From positions 124,001 to 188,000 of the forward strand of contig JACKMK010000004.1 in assembly GCA_024235395.1 (NCBI GenBank): DNA of 64,000 nt, in the 5' to 3' direction. Below, one piece after another: positions 62,357 to 64,000 of the stretch. The stretch's first letter is position 1. Each line of letters begins with the position of its first letter. A model generated the notes under the pieces. The model ran no database searches. It was not told the origin of the DNA and was given only the letters and a program-made list of their open reading frames with translations. This stretch comes from Chromatiaceae bacterium (GTDB lineage Bacteria; Pseudomonadota; Gammaproteobacteria; Chromatiales; Chromatiaceae). Both the position numbers and the translations under genes were made by a program.

Positions 62357-64000
62357 AGACTGCATGGCTCCTGGAAAATCGGGTCGACGTCGCCTCCGAC
62401 AAGCGCTTGCCGCCACTCGCCGTCTTCGTACAGGCACACGGTCGATGTCTCGGGGTCGATGATCAGCAGGCGAATCCAGCCGTTGCGCACCAGGCGCTTG
62501 ACCGCGACGACGCCCTCCACGGCCTTGACCGCGTGTTCGAACGGCGCCTCGATCACGGTAATCAGGCGCATCGGTTGGTGGTAGGGTTGGCCACCGTCGA
62601 GGACGGTCTGAGCCGGCAGGCCGGTCCGCAGATCGCTGAGGTTGCCGGTCATGACGCCAAAGCGCCCGGCGACGTTGTGGTAGACCTTGCTGCCGCTGCC
62701 GAAGCGTTCGTTGTCGACTGTCGAAAAATAGTGCTCCATGTTGATCCACTGGCCGACGACCAAGGGTCCGGTCAGGATGTTCTCGAGCAGACGGCGCCTG
62801 GAATCGACGCGATAGTCGTAAGAGTGAAGGAAAGCCCTGCCGTCCAATCCCTTCGATTGGGTCAGGGAGCGGCGGCCGATGACGAAATAGGCGTTGCCCG
62901 AAAGGCCCCACTCGGGCCTGACCTGAGACCAGTCCATCGCATTGCGGCGCGCCAGCCGCGACGCAGCGGCCGGATCGACCGCCTGCCCCGGCGCGGTGAG
63001 CTTGGGCACCCGCTCTTGGGCGCATAGGCGGGATGCGGCACTCAGGCCGCTGCGCAGGCGATCCAGGTAGATCAGGTGCGATGGCGGTAGCAAGGCCAGA
63101 TCGTGCAGGCTGATCTCGTCGGTCGTGGTGTTGTGCAATGCCGGTACGAACCAGGCGTCATCTGGAATATCGATGCCCTTGGCCCGCAAACGACGACGCA
63201 CCTCCGGCTTGTTCGCCATCTGTGCGAGTACCCGCGCGCTCACCAGGCCGTGACTGCCGCCGCAGGCACCGCAATCGAGAGCGGACTCGTAGGGGTTGTT
63301 CTCCGAACGGCTGCCGTGCCCTGTCAGCAGGATGAAACGCGAAAATTCATCGGTCAGCCCGATCGACTTCAGCGCTTGGGTGACGAATCGCGTCTGCTCG
63401 TCCAGGGAAAAGCCGATTCGGCCGAGGCGTTCGAGTTGCAGTTGCGCGAACGACTGGTTGATCCGGTAGGCGCTGCGCAGGCGACCCACAAACGTGTCGA
63501 TGCGGTCTTCGTTCAGCGCCAGCGCGGCACCGAATTCCGGGCAGCTTGCCTGGTGATCCAAGGCTGCTTCGCGCAGTTCGCGTACCATCGTATCGGTGAT
63601 CCGCTCCGGTTCGAGCTCAAACTCCTGTTCGACCGCCTTTACGATCACCGCCCGCTGTACGGCGCGAACGATCGAGTCGGCCTGCTCGCGGCTCAGCTTG
63701 TCGATCACCAGGTGCGTCGGGGGCTTGAGTTCGTGCAGACGCTCGCGCCATCGGTTGTAGCCGGTCGGCAGCAGTGTCTTGCCGACCATGTCGAATCCGA
63801 ACAGCAGTCCAATCGCCTCGACAGTGACAAATGGTGTCAGCACGGACTCTTTCAGTTCGTGCATCGCCTTTTCCAGCGCGCTGAGCGCCACCGCGTCGTG
63901 CACGCCCGTCGACGTCATCTCGAGCACCAGGTTCTTCGGCGTCAACAGTACCGGACACAGATGGTTCTCGCTGCCCTTGCCCAGTTCCATGAAACTGACC
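62353..64000 (-). CDS. dabA: DabA, inorganic-carbon accumulation protein (DUF2309), C-terminal part
   Basis: The frame enters from the right edge and ends at 62353; about 545 residues are in view. Zinc-site-type motifs ILLTGHGSRSENNPYESALD and CGACGGSHG are typical of DabA, a beta-carbonic-anhydrase-like subunit that with the membrane protein DabB drives bicarbonate uptake. The N-terminal Cys/Asp ligands and DabB would be outside the window. Downstream CPII overlaps it. This ties carbon uptake to the carboxysome locus. Confidence 0.9.
   Translation of the reverse strand, partial: VSFMELGKGSENHLCPVLLTPKNLVLEMTSTGVHDAVALSALEKAMHELKESVLTPFVTVEAIGLLFGFDMVGKTLLPTGYNRWRERLHELKPPTHLVIDKLSREQADSIVRAVQRAVIVKAVEQEFELEPERITDTMVRELREAALDHQASCPEFGAALALNEDRIDTFVGRLRSAYRINQSFAQLQLERLGRIGFSLDEQTRFVTQALKSIGLTDEFSRFILLTGHGSRSENNPYESALDCGACGGSHGLVSARVLAQMANKPEVRRRLRAKGIDIPDDAWFVPALHNTTTDEISLHDLALLPPSHLIYLDRLRSGLSAASRLCAQERVPKLTAPGQAVDPAAASRLARRNAMDWSQVRPEWGLSGNAYFVIGRRSLTQSKGLDGRAFLHSYDYRVDSRRRLLENILTGPLVVGQWINMEHYFSTVDNERFGSGSKVYHNVAGRFGVMTGNLSDLRTGLPAQTVLDGGQPYHQPMRLITVIEAPFEHAVKAVEGVVAVKRLVRNGWIRLLIIDPETSTVCLYEDGEWRQALVGGDVDPIFQEPCSL

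Overview
The window looks like the chromosome of a chemolithoautotrophic gammaproteobacterium, most likely a sulfur oxidiser. It is GC-rich throughout. It carries a complete alpha-carboxysome gene set with form IA RuBisCO, a DabA-type inorganic-carbon accumulation gene, and periplasmic rhodanese and DsrE-like proteins. Positions 9.8-24.3 kb keep a gene neighbourhood I recognise from Pseudomonas-like gammaproteobacteria (sppA, HAD phosphatase, rluC, rne, LMW-PTP, kdsB, trm112-like, lpxK, exbD, exbB, comEC, DUF2062, lolD, lolC/E). Family assignments come from reading the translations, not from database searches. The species is not identifiable from this.

Layout. 0-6.8 kb: start of a secreted trypsin-like protease (cut by the window edge), then an exosortase-A-associated small-molecule cluster (acyl-CoA ligase, two alpha/beta hydrolases, acyl carrier protein, asparagine-synthase-like protein) and a polysaccharide deacetylase. 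The exosortase itself is not in the window. 6.9-9.7 kb: phoB-phoR-phoU. 9.8-24.3 kb: the conserved RNA-turnover and envelope block. 24.5-26.7 kb: agmatine to putrescine genes aguA-aguB. 26.7-30.1 kb: a cNMP-binding protein, a DUF3530 hydrolase and a periplasmic sulfur-handling group. 30.3-38.6 kb: mfd-csiV, small unknown genes, a NYN/LOTUS protein, a solute-binding protein and an OsmC protein. 38.8-42.2 kb: gltX-glnS followed by tRNA-Ala and tRNA-Glu.

42.4-46.5 kb is a small genomic island. It sits at the 3' end of a tRNA-Val(CAC) gene and is bounded by perfect 51-bp direct repeats of the tRNA 3' half. It is visibly more A/T-rich than its surroundings, has no recognisable integrase, and carries two PEP-CTERM protein genes on opposite strands, each with a sigma-54-like promoter box. 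It also holds a STAS-domain pseudogene and an unrecognised ORF. The PEP-CTERM proteins are plausible clients of the exosortase system whose accessory genes lie about 40 kb away at the window start.

47.4-49.8 kb: a divergent pair, cyclopropane-fatty-acid synthase-like and FAD oxidoreductase. 50.3-64.0 kb: the CO2-concentrating locus. On the minus strand it runs dabA (partial), carboxysomal PII-like protein, cbbL, cbbS, csoS2, csoSCA, csoS4A, csoS4B, two csoS1 genes, ferritin-like protein, acRAF, mcdA, mcdB and then cbbR. On the plus strand, divergent from cbbR, is a short operon of a previously easy-to-miss RuBisCO-small-subunit-like protein (50301-50609), csoS1D and a NUDIX protein. DabA supplies bicarbonate, the PII-like protein probably senses bicarbonate or adenylates, shell proteins and CsoS2 package RuBisCO and carbonic anhydrase, McdAB spaces carboxysomes on the nucleoid, and CbbR probably regulates the set. 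The RbcS-like gene is the most interesting item in the window.
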